A stretch of DNA of 64,000 nt from an uncultured Lutibacter sp. (GCF_937891065.1 NZ_CALAEQ010000099.1:1-64000), one strand, 5' to 3'. Shown: positions 10,515-20,172, numbered from the stretch's first letter. Made by a program: numbers and translations. The notes: a model not told the origin generated them from the sequence alone.

Positions 10515-10894
10515 CATAAGAAAAGGATTGCTTTTTTGGCAAATAAACAAATGATTTAGAAAAGTATATGAATGGTATGAAATGAAGTCTAAACCATTAA
10601 AAATTGATAATTTGAACAACCCATATTTAACGTAAATAAAACAAAAAAGCTAATACTGACAAAAGCAATAACTATTATTACATAATTAACTACTCAATTA
10701 CAAGAAAATTAAGGCATTTTCTTTTAAATATTTGTTTTTATCTAGTAGATAAAAAAGAATTCTGTGAATCTATTTAAATTTAAACAATTAAAGAAATCCT
10801 GTTACCATTATTAAACAACTGCAAGAAGTTATCTAAATCATTTCACTTTTGATTAATATTTTCAAAGAACAATTTGTTAATTAAAACACCTAAT
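10515..10894. other. Intergenic stretch without a visible gene
   Basis: Very AT-rich sequence between the candidate small RNA and the dipeptidyl peptidase promoter. No reading frame, tRNA or convincing hairpin was seen. Confidence 0.6.
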
Positions 10895-10924
10895 TTGCAT
10901 CTAATATTTAATTAACTATATTCG
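10895..10924 (+). promoter_or_regulatory. Promoter for dipeptidyl peptidase IV
   Basis: TTG at 10895-10897 is followed after exactly 19 bp by TATATTCG at 10917-10924. This matches the Bacteroidota sigma-ABfr pattern TTG-N19-TAnnTTTG with one mismatch. It predicts a leader of about 100 nt before the ATG at 11033. Confidence 0.55.
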
Positions 10925-11032
10925 TAATAAAAATCGTTTAAGTTCAATCAAACATATATTTTTTAAAAAAGTATTGAAAAGAAAAACGTACAAAAAAACA
11001 TATACTTCAAAAACAAATTAAAATCCTTAACC

Positions 11033-13222
11033 ATGAATATAAATACCTTTAGAATTCTCCTATTTTTTTGTTTTTTATTTTTTAATTTTAATGTAGAAGC
11101 TCAAATAAATTGGACAAATGATGGCGATTCTTATTTTAAATTAGAAAAAAATCAATTAGTGACCTATACCCTACCTAACCATGGCGTAAAAACAGTCATT
11201 TCAAAAGAGCAACTTACCCCAGTAGGGAAATCGGAACCTATTAAGATCGCCCATTTTTCATTCTCTTCAGACCAACAAAAAGTGCTATTGTTTACAAATA
11301 CTAAAAAAGTTTGGAGACTAAATACCAAAGGAGACTATTGGGTTTTTGACTTTAAAACAAATACGCTCACTCAAATAGGGAAGACCTTACCAACTTCATC
11401 TCTGATGTTTGCAAAATTTTCTCCAGATGGGAAAACTATAGCTTATGTTTCCGAAAACAATTTATATAGTGAAGATTATGCAAGTGGCAACATCCAACCA
11501 TTAACTAAGGATGGAACGGTTACCTTAATAAATGGAACTTTTGATTGGGCTTATGAGGAAGAGTTTGCTTGTAGAGATGGATTTCGTTGGAGTCCAGACA
11601 GTAAATCTATTGCCTATTGGCAAATTGATGCAAGTGCTATCAAGAAATTTTATATGATAAACAATACAGATGCTATCTATTCACAATTAGTACCTTTAGA
11701 ATATCCTAAAGTTGGCGAAAGCCCTTCTGCCTGTAAAGTTGGGGTTGTAAAACTTTCCGATTCTAAAACAACTTGGATTAATATTCCAGGAGATGCCTCA
11801 CAGAACTATTTAGTAAGAATGGAATTTATTCCATCAACCAACAATTTATTAATCCAACAATTAAACAGAAAACAAAATAACAGCAAATTATATATTATAG
11901 ATGCTTTAAATGGAAGTACAAAAGTTATTCAAGAAGAATCTGATGAAGCTTGGGTAGATCTATTTCAATTAGGAAATCCATATCAAATTGATTATACAAA
12001 TAATTTTAGTTTTTTGAAAGATACCAATAGCATTCTTTGGGCATCAGAAAAAGATGGATGGAGGCATTTATATCAAGTTTCTTTAGAAGGAAAGCCTGAA
12101 GTTCTTATCACAAATGGAGAATACGATGTTATCGATTTAAAGCACGTCAATGTACAAGAAGGATATGTTTATTATTTAGCTTCACCAGATAATGCCACTC
12201 AAAAGTATTTATATAAATCTAAATTAAACGGAAAAGGAAAAAGCAAATTATTAAGCCCTGAAAGTTTAAAGGGAACTCACGATTATTCTTTTTCTACTAA
12301 TGGTAAATATGCTGAACATAGTTTCTCAAACCACTACACCCCAAGTACTAAAGAATTTATTACTGTTGCCAATCAGAAAGCTTTAAGTGAAGAAAAAAGC
12401 ATCATTAATAACGTAAAAAAAATAGAAGAAAAAGCAACCACAGAGTTTTTTACTATTACCACTGCAGATAACGTTGAAATGGACGGATGGATGGTGAAAC
12501 CAACTAATTTCGATCCAAGTAAAAAATATCCTGTGGTGTTTTATGTTTATTCTGAGCCCGCTAGTACTACCGTAAACGACAACTATTATGCCGGAAGAAA
12601 TTGGTTTTATAAAGGAAATATGGCCGATGATGGATATATATACATTTCTCTAGATAACAGAGGTACTCCAGCTCCAAAAGGACGCGAATGGAGAAAGTCT
12701 ATTTACAAAAAAATTGGTGTAATTAATATAAACGATCAAGCTATGGCAGCCAAAGAGATTTTGAAATGGGACTTTGTTGATGCTGAACGCTTAGCAGTTT
12801 GGGGGCATAGTGGTGGCGGATCTGCCACATTAAATTTGATGTTTCGATATCCTGAGATTTACAAAACGGGAATTTCACTTGCTGCAGTTGCAAATCAATT
12901 AACTTATGATAACATTTATCAAGAACGTTATATGGGTTTACCTCAAGAAAACATGGATGATTTTATTGAAGGTTCACCTATTACATATGCCAAAAATTTA
13001 GAAGGAAATCTACTTTATATACATGGAACTGGAGATGACAATGTCCATTATCAAAATGCTGAACTTTTATTAAATGAATTGATAAAATACAACAAGCAAT
13101 TTCAATTTATGCCATATCCAAACAGATCTCATGGATTTAGAGAAGGAGAAGGTACTTGGGAACATTTGTCAACTTTATATACAAATTACTTAAAACTACA
13201 CTGTCCTCCAGGAGGAAGGTAA
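11033..13222 (+). CDS. Dipeptidyl peptidase IV (S9B prolyl-type serine peptidase)
   Basis: This 729-residue protein removes Xaa-Pro or Xaa-Ala dipeptides from peptide N-termini, probably in the periplasm or at the cell surface. A signal peptide occupies residues 1-24 (ending NVEAQ). The beta-propeller contains the paired-glutamate motif WAYEEEF (about residues 172-178) that binds the free substrate amino group. The C-terminal alpha/beta hydrolase holds the catalytic triad: Ser593 in WGHSGGG, Asp668 in GTGDDNVH and His700 in RSHGF. Length and motif order fit DPP IV and not acylaminoacyl peptidases. The gene stands alone, with its own promoter upstream and a strong terminator downstream. The role is general peptide nutrition. 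Confidence 0.93.
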   Translation: MNINTFRILLFFCFLFFNFNVEAQINWTNDGDSYFKLEKNQLVTYTLPNHGVKTVISKEQLTPVGKSEPIKIAHFSFSSDQQKVLLFTNTKKVWRLNTKGDYWVFDFKTNTLTQIGKTLPTSSLMFAKFSPDGKTIAYVSENNLYSEDYASGNIQPLTKDGTVTLINGTFDWAYEEEFACRDGFRWSPDSKSIAYWQIDASAIKKFYMINNTDAIYSQLVPLEYPKVGESPSACKVGVVKLSDSKTTWINIPGDASQNYLVRMEFIPSTNNLLIQQLNRKQNNSKLYIIDALNGSTKVIQEESDEAWVDLFQLGNPYQIDYTNNFSFLKDTNSILWASEKDGWRHLYQVSLEGKPEVLITNGEYDVIDLKHVNVQEGYVYYLASPDNATQKYLYKSKLNGKGKSKLLSPESLKGTHDYSFSTNGKYAEHSFSNHYTPSTKEFITVANQKALSEEKSIINNVKKIEEKATTEFFTITTADNVEMDGWMVKPTNFDPSKKYPVVFYVYSEPASTTVNDNYYAGRNWFYKGNMADDGYIYISLDNRGTPAPKGREWRKSIYKKIGVININDQAMAAKEILKWDFVDAERLAVWGHSGGGSATLNLMFRYPEIYKTGISLAAVANQLTYDNIYQERYMGLPQENMDDFIEGSPITYAKNLEGNLLYIHGTGDDNVHYQNAELLLNELIKYNKQFQFMPYPNRSHGFREGEGTWEHLSTLYTNYLKLHCPPGGR

Positions 13223-13318
13223 ATTTTAGTAAAAATACATCCTCATTAATTAAGAAAAATAAAGAAAGAACAACATTGGTGATCGTTGGTAAGTCTTTAA
13301 AAATAGATGAAACACTTC

Positions 13319-13344
13319 AAAAACCCCTTTCTTATGGGGTTTTT
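13319..13344. terminator. Bidirectional intrinsic terminator
   Basis: A 9-bp stem (AAAAACCCC/GGGGTTTTT) with an 8-nt loop has T-runs on both strands. It sits between the convergent dipeptidyl peptidase and TPR-protein genes. Confidence 0.75.
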
Positions 13345-13434
13345 GCTTTTAATAATATTATTGTTATTTCAAGCTTAAATAACACTTTTTAAAAAATGAC
13401 AGGAATTTTAACCAAAACCTTAGTAAATACTATT

Positions 13435-15288
13435 TTACTTTTTTTCAGCCATAAATAAATTTTCTAAAGATTCAAATCCTTCCATATATTTCAATTTTGT
13501 TTGGTTTGAATTGTCGTAAATTTCCAATGCTTTTTTACCTTGATTTATTAATTCAATGCCTTCTTTTTTAACCGTAGGATCAAACTTCTTTTTGAGTTGC
13601 CATATTTTCAGGATTGAAAAATTATAACATACTTTTCCTATTAATATATTATAAAAAATAGGGTTATCTAAACTAAGTTTATTGTATATAATTAATGCTT
13701 CTTTATATTTTTCCGGGGCCAATTCAGAGTCTTTTTGCTCACCTTGATATATAAGTCCTAATTCAGTTGCTAAACTAGCAACTCCTGAAGAGAATAAAGG
13801 ATTATCTAGTGCTTGTTCTCTTAATATTAATAATGCTTCTTCATATTTTTCAATCGCAAGTTTAATTTCATTATTACCTTGATATATTAATCCTAAATTC
13901 ATTAAAGAAGTTGAGATAACCGCCAATTGTGTACGATCATTAATTACGAGTTCTTTTCTTATTTTTAAAGCCGTTTCAATATAATTTAATGCTAATGAAT
14001 ATTGCTGAATACTAATATATAAACTTCCTATATTATTTAATGTATTTGCTAAATCTGGCAAATACATTTTGGGATTTCCTTGTACCTTATATTTACATAT
14101 TTGTAATGCTTCGGCATATAAATTTAATGCTTTATTAGATTCTCCTATTTTTGAATAAAGATCTCCCAAACCATTTAGTGAGTTTATCAAATCCAGTGAA
14201 TATCTATTTGAATTTTCTTGCGTAAGTTTTCTTTGTATGATTATTGCTTCACTGTATTTGTCAATTGCTTTGGAAAATTGATTTTGTTCACTTAAGATTG
14301 TTCCTAAATTGTTTAATACTTGTGCCTTTAGCCCATTACTTTCTTTGTGATTATTTAATATACTCAATGCTTCTTTATAATTTAATATTGCCATTTCATT
14401 AAAATTTTGCATATGACGTAACAGGCCTACTTTATGCAAGTTTTTGACTAACAGTATCGGGTTATATATTTTTTTTCTTAACAATAAACTTAAAGTGTCA
14501 TACTTTTGAATGGCTTCTTTAAATCTGTATAAATTTTCAAGGCTTTTAGCATCTCTTTCAATTTCCTCAAGACCTGCTTGCATTTTATGCTCACTTTCTA
14601 CTATTTCTTTAAATGCTTTTTTAGTATTTAATACTTTTCTAGCCTCTTCAATTTGAATGCCTGCATCCAAAGCATCTAAAAAGTCAATAACTCGTTGGTT
14701 TGCATCATCTCTATTGATACTCGCTATTTCTAAAGCTTCTTTATAAATCTTTAAAGAATCATTGGTTTGTGTCTTTAAATGCGCGATTTCATCTTGTAAG
14801 TTTATTACTAAGTTATGTGAAGCTCCTAATTTTTCTTTTATAGCTATCAATTCTCTATTTTTTTTATCGATGATGCTTTTTTCTTCTGTTCGGATAATAT
14901 TATAATATTTCTTTGCTGCTTCATCCCTGAATCCCTTAGGGCAGACTATAATTTTTAAGGGTGCTCTGCTGGCATCTGAAGGTATATTTACTGCTTCCAA
15001 CTTATCAGCATTAACCAATTCAATTTTCTTAATTTTAGTACCATTTAAAACTATTTCATTACCTATTTCTGGATATACCGTAGTTCCTGCTTTATTGTGA
15101 GGGAAATTTAAAATATAATCGCCTTCAGACTTTGAATAATCTCCACTACTACCTTTTGCTTTAATCTCTACCCCAACAGCAGGGGTTTTTCCGCTATTCA
15201 AATAAACAACAGAACCTATTATTTTGCTTTGCGAAATAGCATTCCAACTTAAAACAAATAGCATCAAGATTGTAATATTTACTTTCAT
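13435..15288 (-). CDS. Exported TPR protein with carboxypeptidase-regulatory-like N-terminus
   Basis: This 617-residue protein has a signal peptide (1-19, ending WNAISQ) and a beta-sandwich of the carboxypeptidase-regulatory type (about 21-110, GSVVYLNSGKTPAVGVEIKA). A short motif, LKIIVCPKGFRDEAAKKYYN, follows, then a coiled-coil-prone helical region (about 120-260) and six or more TPR units (about 270-560; for example NNLGTILSEQNQFSKAIDKY, NNIGSLYISIQQYSLALNY, MNLGLIYQGNNEIKLAIEKY). It lies 3 bp after the neighbouring membrane-protein gene, so the two form one transcript. Both carry the same kind of regulatory beta-sandwich. TPR repeats suggest a protein-binding scaffold, probably in the periplasm. 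No enzyme motif is visible and the function is unknown. Confidence 0.8.
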   Translation of the reverse strand: MKVNITILMLFVLSWNAISQSKIIGSVVYLNSGKTPAVGVEIKAKGSSGDYSKSEGDYILNFPHNKAGTTVYPEIGNEIVLNGTKIKKIELVNADKLEAVNIPSDASRAPLKIIVCPKGFRDEAAKKYYNIIRTEEKSIIDKKNRELIAIKEKLGASHNLVINLQDEIAHLKTQTNDSLKIYKEALEIASINRDDANQRVIDFLDALDAGIQIEEARKVLNTKKAFKEIVESEHKMQAGLEEIERDAKSLENLYRFKEAIQKYDTLSLLLRKKIYNPILLVKNLHKVGLLRHMQNFNEMAILNYKEALSILNNHKESNGLKAQVLNNLGTILSEQNQFSKAIDKYSEAIIIQRKLTQENSNRYSLDLINSLNGLGDLYSKIGESNKALNLYAEALQICKYKVQGNPKMYLPDLANTLNNIGSLYISIQQYSLALNYIETALKIRKELVINDRTQLAVISTSLMNLGLIYQGNNEIKLAIEKYEEALLILREQALDNPLFSSGVASLATELGLIYQGEQKDSELAPEKYKEALIIYNKLSLDNPIFYNILIGKVCYNFSILKIWQLKKKFDPTVKKEGIELINQGKKALEIYDNSNQTKLKYMEGFESLENLFMAEKK

Positions 15289-15291
15289 GTT

Positions 15292-16803
15292 TTAATTTTT
15301 TGAAATTAAGATTTCAATCGCATCACCAGCAACATATGATTTTTCTTTAGAGATATAACCTTCTTTTTCTACTCTAATTACATAATATATTCTTCTAAGA
15401 TTTATAGGAACTTTTATATAGAATTCTCCTAACTCATTCGTATATGTTATTATATTATCAACTATTATTTTAGCATTATTAATCAGAGTTTGACCATCTC
15501 TAGAAATGACTTTCCCTTTTATTTCTGATAAAACTTCATTTGGTTTAATTAATAATAAAGCTGCTTTATTATCTAAAACCATGCTATCATTAACAAACTC
15601 CCAATAATTATCAACGAGTTCAATTTCACATGCCAATTTCTTTAAATTACTTGATAGTTCTGAAAGTATAATTTCATTAGAAAAAGTAATTTCTTTTTCT
15701 TTTGTTTCTGAAGGAAAATAAAAAAGAACGCGCGCTTCTTCTGATAGTTTAGGGTACTCAGAGTGAATTTCCAATGAGTTATCTAACATTATTCCAACAT
15801 TCATTTGAAAAGGAGCTGTTTTAATTTTATAAACAAGACCAATTATACACAGTGAAATAATAGCGAAAAGAGCTATAATTATTACTTTGTTTTTTGCTAT
15901 CCAATTTTGCTTTAATTCTTTGCTGAAACCTTTCGTAATTCCTTTTATTTTATCTATTTCATCTCTAATTTCACCTGTTATATCAACTAGTAATTGCGTA
16001 TCTTTTTTAATACCATCTATTTGATTGTTGATACTTGCTTCAAATTCTGGAGTAATTTGATCAAAAGAAGTTTCAATTATTTTTTTACTTACTTGATTCC
16101 ATTTACTATTGCTTTTTTGTATGGTTTCTTTTTCTTTATTATCATCTAACTTTTGAAGTATCAGTTCATTTTGAGCAATTACTTTATTAATTGTCTGGTC
16201 TAAATTCTGATAAACTTCTCTTTGATATGCAATGAGCGCTGGTCTATTTTTTTCATTTTTAAGTAATTCACCAAAACAAAGTTTAAGGTTAGGTTCAAAT
16301 TGTTTTATGAAGAAATTTTTATACGAATTATTTTCATTAATTGTAGGAAATCCTTCAATATTTAAATCAAAAGTTTTTAAAAGGTTATTTTCATTTGTTG
16401 GGTTCTCAATTATTTTATAAACGCCATCTCCCTTTTCATTTAATGTATTTTTTAGGAGTTTAACTTCCTCCAATAGTGATTTGGTAAATAATTTTAACTC
16501 TTTTATTTGGGTTGGATCTGAAAGTTCTTTTTTGTAAAGAATCTGGATATTTAAAATAGCCCATTCAACTGCCTTAACCATAATTTTCTGCAAATCGTGG
16601 TTAAGGTCTGATGGATCTGTTTCTTGTAGAAGTTTACCAATTTTGTTAAATTCTATTTTATCAAAAAAATTATTTGAAATTCCACCTACTATTCCACTTA
16701 AAGCACCAATAATCAAATTTGAACTTCCTTGAGTAGTTATTGAAAGCCCTGTAGTAATTGCGAAGCCAGCAATATTCTTTATAATAGCTAATTTTTCATT
16801 CAT
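15292..16803 (-). CDS. Membrane protein with conflict-protein-like N-terminus and C-terminal beta-sandwich
   Basis: This 503-residue protein was not recognised as a named family. Residues 10-45 are glycine-rich and hydrophobic (AGFAITTGLSI, SGIVGGISNNFF). The segment LNHDLQKIMVKAVEWAI (67-83) and RPALIAYQREVYQNLDQ (187-203) recall, from memory, the helical N-terminal regions of bacterial STAND/NACHT conflict proteins, but no ATPase follows. A long helical region is followed by one membrane span (about 305-327) and then a carboxypeptidase-regulatory-like domain (about 430-500, IKGKVISRDGQTLINNAKI). The helical part would be cytoplasmic and the beta-sandwich periplasmic, facing the partner TPR protein encoded 3 bp downstream. 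A signalling or membrane-perturbing role is only inference. Confidence 0.7.
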   Translation of the reverse strand: MNEKLAIIKNIAGFAITTGLSITTQGSSNLIIGALSGIVGGISNNFFDKIEFNKIGKLLQETDPSDLNHDLQKIMVKAVEWAILNIQILYKKELSDPTQIKELKLFTKSLLEEVKLLKNTLNEKGDGVYKIIENPTNENNLLKTFDLNIEGFPTINENNSYKNFFIKQFEPNLKLCFGELLKNEKNRPALIAYQREVYQNLDQTINKVIAQNELILQKLDDNKEKETIQKSNSKWNQVSKKIIETSFDQITPEFEASINNQIDGIKKDTQLLVDITGEIRDEIDKIKGITKGFSKELKQNWIAKNKVIIIALFAIISLCIIGLVYKIKTAPFQMNVGIMLDNSLEIHSEYPKLSEEARVLFYFPSETKEKEITFSNEIILSELSSNLKKLACEIELVDNYWEFVNDSMVLDNKAALLLIKPNEVLSEIKGKVISRDGQTLINNAKIIVDNIITYTNELGEFYIKVPINLRRIYYVIRVEKEGYISKEKSYVAGDAIEILISKN

Positions 16804-18069
16804 AACTTTAGCTTTATTTATTTAATTCTTATTTTTATGTTTTTCCCAAAAAACACTACCACCTATACTTAAATAATTTTCTATAATAGCATAGGCTTTT
16901 AATCTTAAAAATCTATATGAATTCTTCTACTTTTCAACTCTGAACTACCAAGTTTTTTCTTTCTGTATTGAAAGCTTATTCTATTGTATTCCTTTTGAAA
17001 ATAATTTACAATTAGTTAATAAATTCAAAAAAAATTATGTCTTTGCCATTTTTATTACCACTTTATTTTATTATTAATAACTTAATGATGTATCCTATAA
17101 ACAAAGAAATTATTATGATTGAAAAGTATTTTTCATAAATTATTGTCCTACTAATAGAAACTGAAATGGTGCTTTTTGGGGAATTACAGAAGAAAATAAC
17201 AAAGCGAAATGTAGTCGAAAAAGCGGCTATGTTAATTGATAAAGGTGTTAATATTTTAGATTGAACATTCTTCACACAATAAATTTACAAAAAAAACTTA
17301 ATAATAACGAATCCAGCAACTTAGAATATTAATCATGTGAGTTTCTCTATAATTGAGCATTTAAAAAGATGCAAAAAAACATGATTTACGCCTTGAAGAA
17401 TTCCTAATGACAACACTTATTTTAACCTGATAAACTAAAAAAGTAGTTCCCACTATTACTCGGAGTTGCAACCAACATCTCGTAAATTTACTCTTAAAGG
17501 AAGTTTCTAAACGACAGAACCATTTATTCTCCCTATTCTATTAAGAATAATAGCTAAAGATTATTATAATGATGAAAGCTTTTGCAGAGATAATAAAGGA
17601 AATCTTAATCTATGGAACAAGTAAAATCTATCCACTCAAGCAAACAAGAGTAGCTACATTAATACTTTCATAGAAAGGAAAGGAATGTAAATTAAGGTAT
17701 AGCTAAAGCACTCAACGGAAATAATAAATACCATTGGTTTTTAAGTTGAGTGAGGCCTAATATCTTTTAATTAGAAGTTTATCTTAATTATTTCAAGTGA
17801 TTATCCCAAAATATATTCACTATTTGTTTATCTTTATACTGAAACTTCATAGAATGAGTTTGTTTTTCTCCTCAAAACAAATAACATACGTACGATTGTT
17901 TGAAATATTTAAAAACTAAAAAGTATACAATAACATGGCTTGGTTTGTATGCGACTGAATATGGGTGAATATGGGTGAGCCTTTCAGGTTTCGCCATTGA
18001 TCATGTATTACAAAAACAGGCAACCCAATTTAAGTAAAATAAATTATAAACACTATAAAACAGCGCATC
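16804..18069. other. Gene-poor stretch, possibly decayed coding DNA
   Basis: No gene is supported in these 1.27 kb. On the plus strand, short protein-like pieces are broken by stops, such as LFGELQKKITKRNVVEKA near 17.17-17.26 kb and AKDYYNDESFCRDNKGNLNLW near 17.55-17.62 kb. This could be the remains of one or two genes, but no family was recognised. A short direct repeat of ATATGGGTGA occurs at about 17958-17980, just before the next gene. Confidence 0.4.
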
Positions 18070-19383
18070 ATGAAAAAGTGGATAATACTATTTGTAGGAA
18101 TTCTAGCATGTAAGTTTATGGCATTTGGCCAAATATCGAACGGTAAAGTACAAGCCAAAAGTTATACGCAATCTACAGGAAGAGTACATGCAACAGATGA
18201 ACCTGCGGCCGAAGGAGGTACGTGTCTTGGATGGATTTCAAATGGTACTTACGCTGCTTACAGACACGATTTTGGATCGGGTGCAAATCTTTTCCGTATA
18301 AGTGCTTCTAGTGGAACTTCAGGCGGAAGCATACAAATACGAACCGGAAGTTCTTCGGGAACTTTGCTCGGTACCGTTCAGTTTTCAAATACTGGGTCGT
18401 TTACTAAATACCAGACAAAAGAAACTACCATTAATTCCATATCTGGGGTACAAGACCTATATCTCGTATTTATTGGAGGAGCAGGTTGGCTCTTTAACAT
18501 TGCTTGGTTCGAAACACTGTCAACAAGTAATAGTAGTGGAATGGTCCTAACACCAGCACCTGTTTCTTCTGGGGGGCAAATATCCAATGGTAAGGTACAA
18601 GCCAAAAGTTATACGCAATCTACAGGAAGAGTACATGCAACAGATGAACCTGCGGCCGAAGGAGGTACGTGTCTTGGATGGATTTCAAATGGTACTTACG
18701 CTGCTTACAGACACGATTTTGGATCGGGTGCAAATCTTTTCCGTATAAGTGCTTCTAGTGGAACTTCAGGCGGAAGCATACAAATACGAACCGGAAGTTC
18801 TTCGGGAACTTTGCTCGGTACCGTTCAGTTTTCAAATACTGGGTCGTTTACTAAATACCAGACAAAAGAAACTACCATTAATTCCATATCTGGGGTACAA
18901 GACCTATATCTCGTATTTATTGGAGGAGCAGGTTGGCTCTTTAACATTGCATGGTTCGAAACACTGTCAACAAATAATAGTAGCGGAATGGTCCCAACAC
19001 CTGTTTCTTCTCAACCAGTGTTGGGTAGTATAATATTCCAAAACGGGAACACGTCTGGGGTCTTTAACGGAGTCAAAAGCAACACGGATTTTTATGTTAG
19101 GCAAACCACTATTATTTCGAGTATTTTGAACTACCACTGGAACAATGGTAACGGGTCGCAGCCCGGTCAGATAGGATTACGTGATGCCCGCGGGACAATA
19201 CTGGGAACATGGCAATCAGAAGGAAGTGATGGAATGAGGGGAGTCAAAAACGCAAATTGGACAGTTCACCCCAATATTACCTTACAACCAGGTATTTACA
19301 TGATTACAGATAGCGAACCTTCTACTTGGTCACAAAACAGCGGTTCGTTTGGTGCGGGATTCTCCATTGTAAATGCGAAATAA
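18070..19383 (+). CDS. Secreted protein with two near-identical CBM6-like domains and a C-terminal beta domain
   Basis: This 437-residue protein has a signal peptide (1-20) and two copies of a galactose-binding-fold, CBM6-like domain (about residues 21-150 and 170-300; GKVQAKSYTQSTGRVHAT, GTYAAYRHDFG, ISGVQDLYLVFIGG). They are separated by a Ser/Pro-rich linker, as is another linker before a C-terminal domain (about 318-437; FYVRQTTIISSILNYHW to GSFGAGFSIV) of a type not named here. No hydrolase domain is present, so it probably binds glycan rather than cutting it. The two domains are identical at the DNA level over 350 bp. The gene is clearly richer in G+C than its surroundings. It ends without a T9SS tail. 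Recent transfer and internal duplication are likely. Confidence 0.8.
   Translation: MKKWIILFVGILACKFMAFGQISNGKVQAKSYTQSTGRVHATDEPAAEGGTCLGWISNGTYAAYRHDFGSGANLFRISASSGTSGGSIQIRTGSSSGTLLGTVQFSNTGSFTKYQTKETTINSISGVQDLYLVFIGGAGWLFNIAWFETLSTSNSSGMVLTPAPVSSGGQISNGKVQAKSYTQSTGRVHATDEPAAEGGTCLGWISNGTYAAYRHDFGSGANLFRISASSGTSGGSIQIRTGSSSGTLLGTVQFSNTGSFTKYQTKETTINSISGVQDLYLVFIGGAGWLFNIAWFETLSTNNSSGMVPTPVSSQPVLGSIIFQNGNTSGVFNGVKSNTDFYVRQTTIISSILNYHWNNGNGSQPGQIGLRDARGTILGTWQSEGSDGMRGVKNANWTVHPNITLQPGIYMITDSEPSTWSQNSGSFGAGFSIVNAK
18154..18503. repeat. 350-bp internal direct repeat, copy 1
   Basis: Every base is identical to 18601-18950, with a period of 447 bp (149 codons, in frame). Differences begin only in the linkers on either side. 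Confidence 0.95.
18601..18950. repeat. 350-bp internal direct repeat, copy 2
   Basis: Identical to 18154-18503, including all synonymous sites. This points to a very recent duplication or ongoing gene conversion. Confidence 0.95.
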
Positions 19384-20037
19384 ACACATGTAAATAGACC
19401 CCGATAATTTCGAATCAAGATCAATGTTAGCGTTGCAGAGCAGTCATACAATTTAGCAAGAACCTAATGAAGACAGCTTGATTAAATTAATTGACGTGTA
19501 AATTGTCAATAATAGGCACCCTGCTTTTGGGAATTTTATATAGAGTGTTTCAAAATCTTTAAATTTGAATCATTGAACTAAAGCAGGAATTTATTAATTC
19601 AATACATAATTATTAGAATATTAAGGGATTTAACCTTAATATTTCTTGAAATACTTTAGTATTAATGCCACTAAAAGAGGGAGGAACTTTTTTATATCAA
19701 AAAAATTGGCGAGTCTCAGTTGAAGTAAGATGTAATTATTTTGGAAGTGGAAATGAGGCAATAAAAAAGGACCACTATAATTAGAAATCCTTTTTTAGAG
19801 TTTGATTTATTTCTTACTAAAAATTTAACTCTTGCCTAAAACCAAAATTAGTTAAAATATAACTTGTTAATTTTCAGACATTAAGATGTTGTTAACAACT
19901 TTATGCACAAAATTATTAAGAGTTTCCAATTAAAGCCTGCTCTTATGATTTAGAATTATTCTAATTAGATTTTGCATTTCATGAAGTAAAATAAGGCAGC
20001 AAATAATCAATTCGTACACCAAAACCTTACGTATAAA
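19384..20037. other. Intergenic stretch left of the integrative element
   Basis: No reading frame is supported. The only structure seen is an inverted repeat AAAAAAGGA/TCCTTTTTT at 19763-19796, listed separately as a possible terminator. Confidence 0.5.
19763..19796. terminator. Possible weak terminator hairpin
   Basis: AAAAAAGGA is complementary to TCCTTTTTT across a 16-nt loop. It is 380 bp past the CBM-protein gene, so its link to that gene is uncertain. Confidence 0.3.
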
Positions 20038-20085
20038 AAAAAGCCTCTACATTTCTGTAAAGGCTTTCAGCACTTGAGCTCCCCC
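20038..20085. repeat. Left attachment repeat (att copy)
   Basis: These 48 bp are identical to 40411-40458. They hold the tRNA-Asn acceptor end (CTCCCCC on the plus strand) and the terminator hairpin, but the rest of the tRNA is absent here. Confidence 0.92.
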
Positions 20086-20172
20086 AGCCAAATCTTGACT
20101 ATCTTTTCCTGTATTAATTGCTATTGAACCAACAATCAACACGATAATTCCAATTATTACAAACCAAACCAT
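20047..20172 (-). CDS. 41-residue single-span membrane peptide ending inside the att repeat
   Basis: An ATG at 20172 opens a 41-codon frame with a hydrophobic span at residues 2-19 (VWFVIIGIIVLIVGSIAI), then NTGKDSQDLAGGAQ and a short tail. The last 13 codons, including the stop, are read from the 48-bp attachment repeat, so the tail is encoded by the antisense of the tRNA acceptor end and terminator. The N-terminal part looks like a true small membrane protein. The C-terminal part may be an accident of integration, replacing an earlier ending. Function is unknown. Confidence 0.5.
   Translation of the reverse strand: MVWFVIIGIIVLIVGSIAINTGKDSQDLAGGAQVLKAFTEM

Noticed and set aside
13156-13392. 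Plus-strand frame overlapping the end of dipeptidyl peptidase IV
   Set aside because: Its first part is the peptidase gene in another frame, and it runs through the terminator.
17063-17275. 70-codon minus-strand frame in the gene-poor stretch
   Set aside because: Low-complexity, Ile/Ser-rich translation without ribosome site or recognisable motif; the opposite strand looks more protein-like but is broken.
18302-19033. Twin plus-strand frames (18302-18550 and 18749-19033) with near-identical translations
   Set aside because: They are the second reading frame of the duplicated CBM-coding DNA; the true frame has a signal peptide and domain structure.
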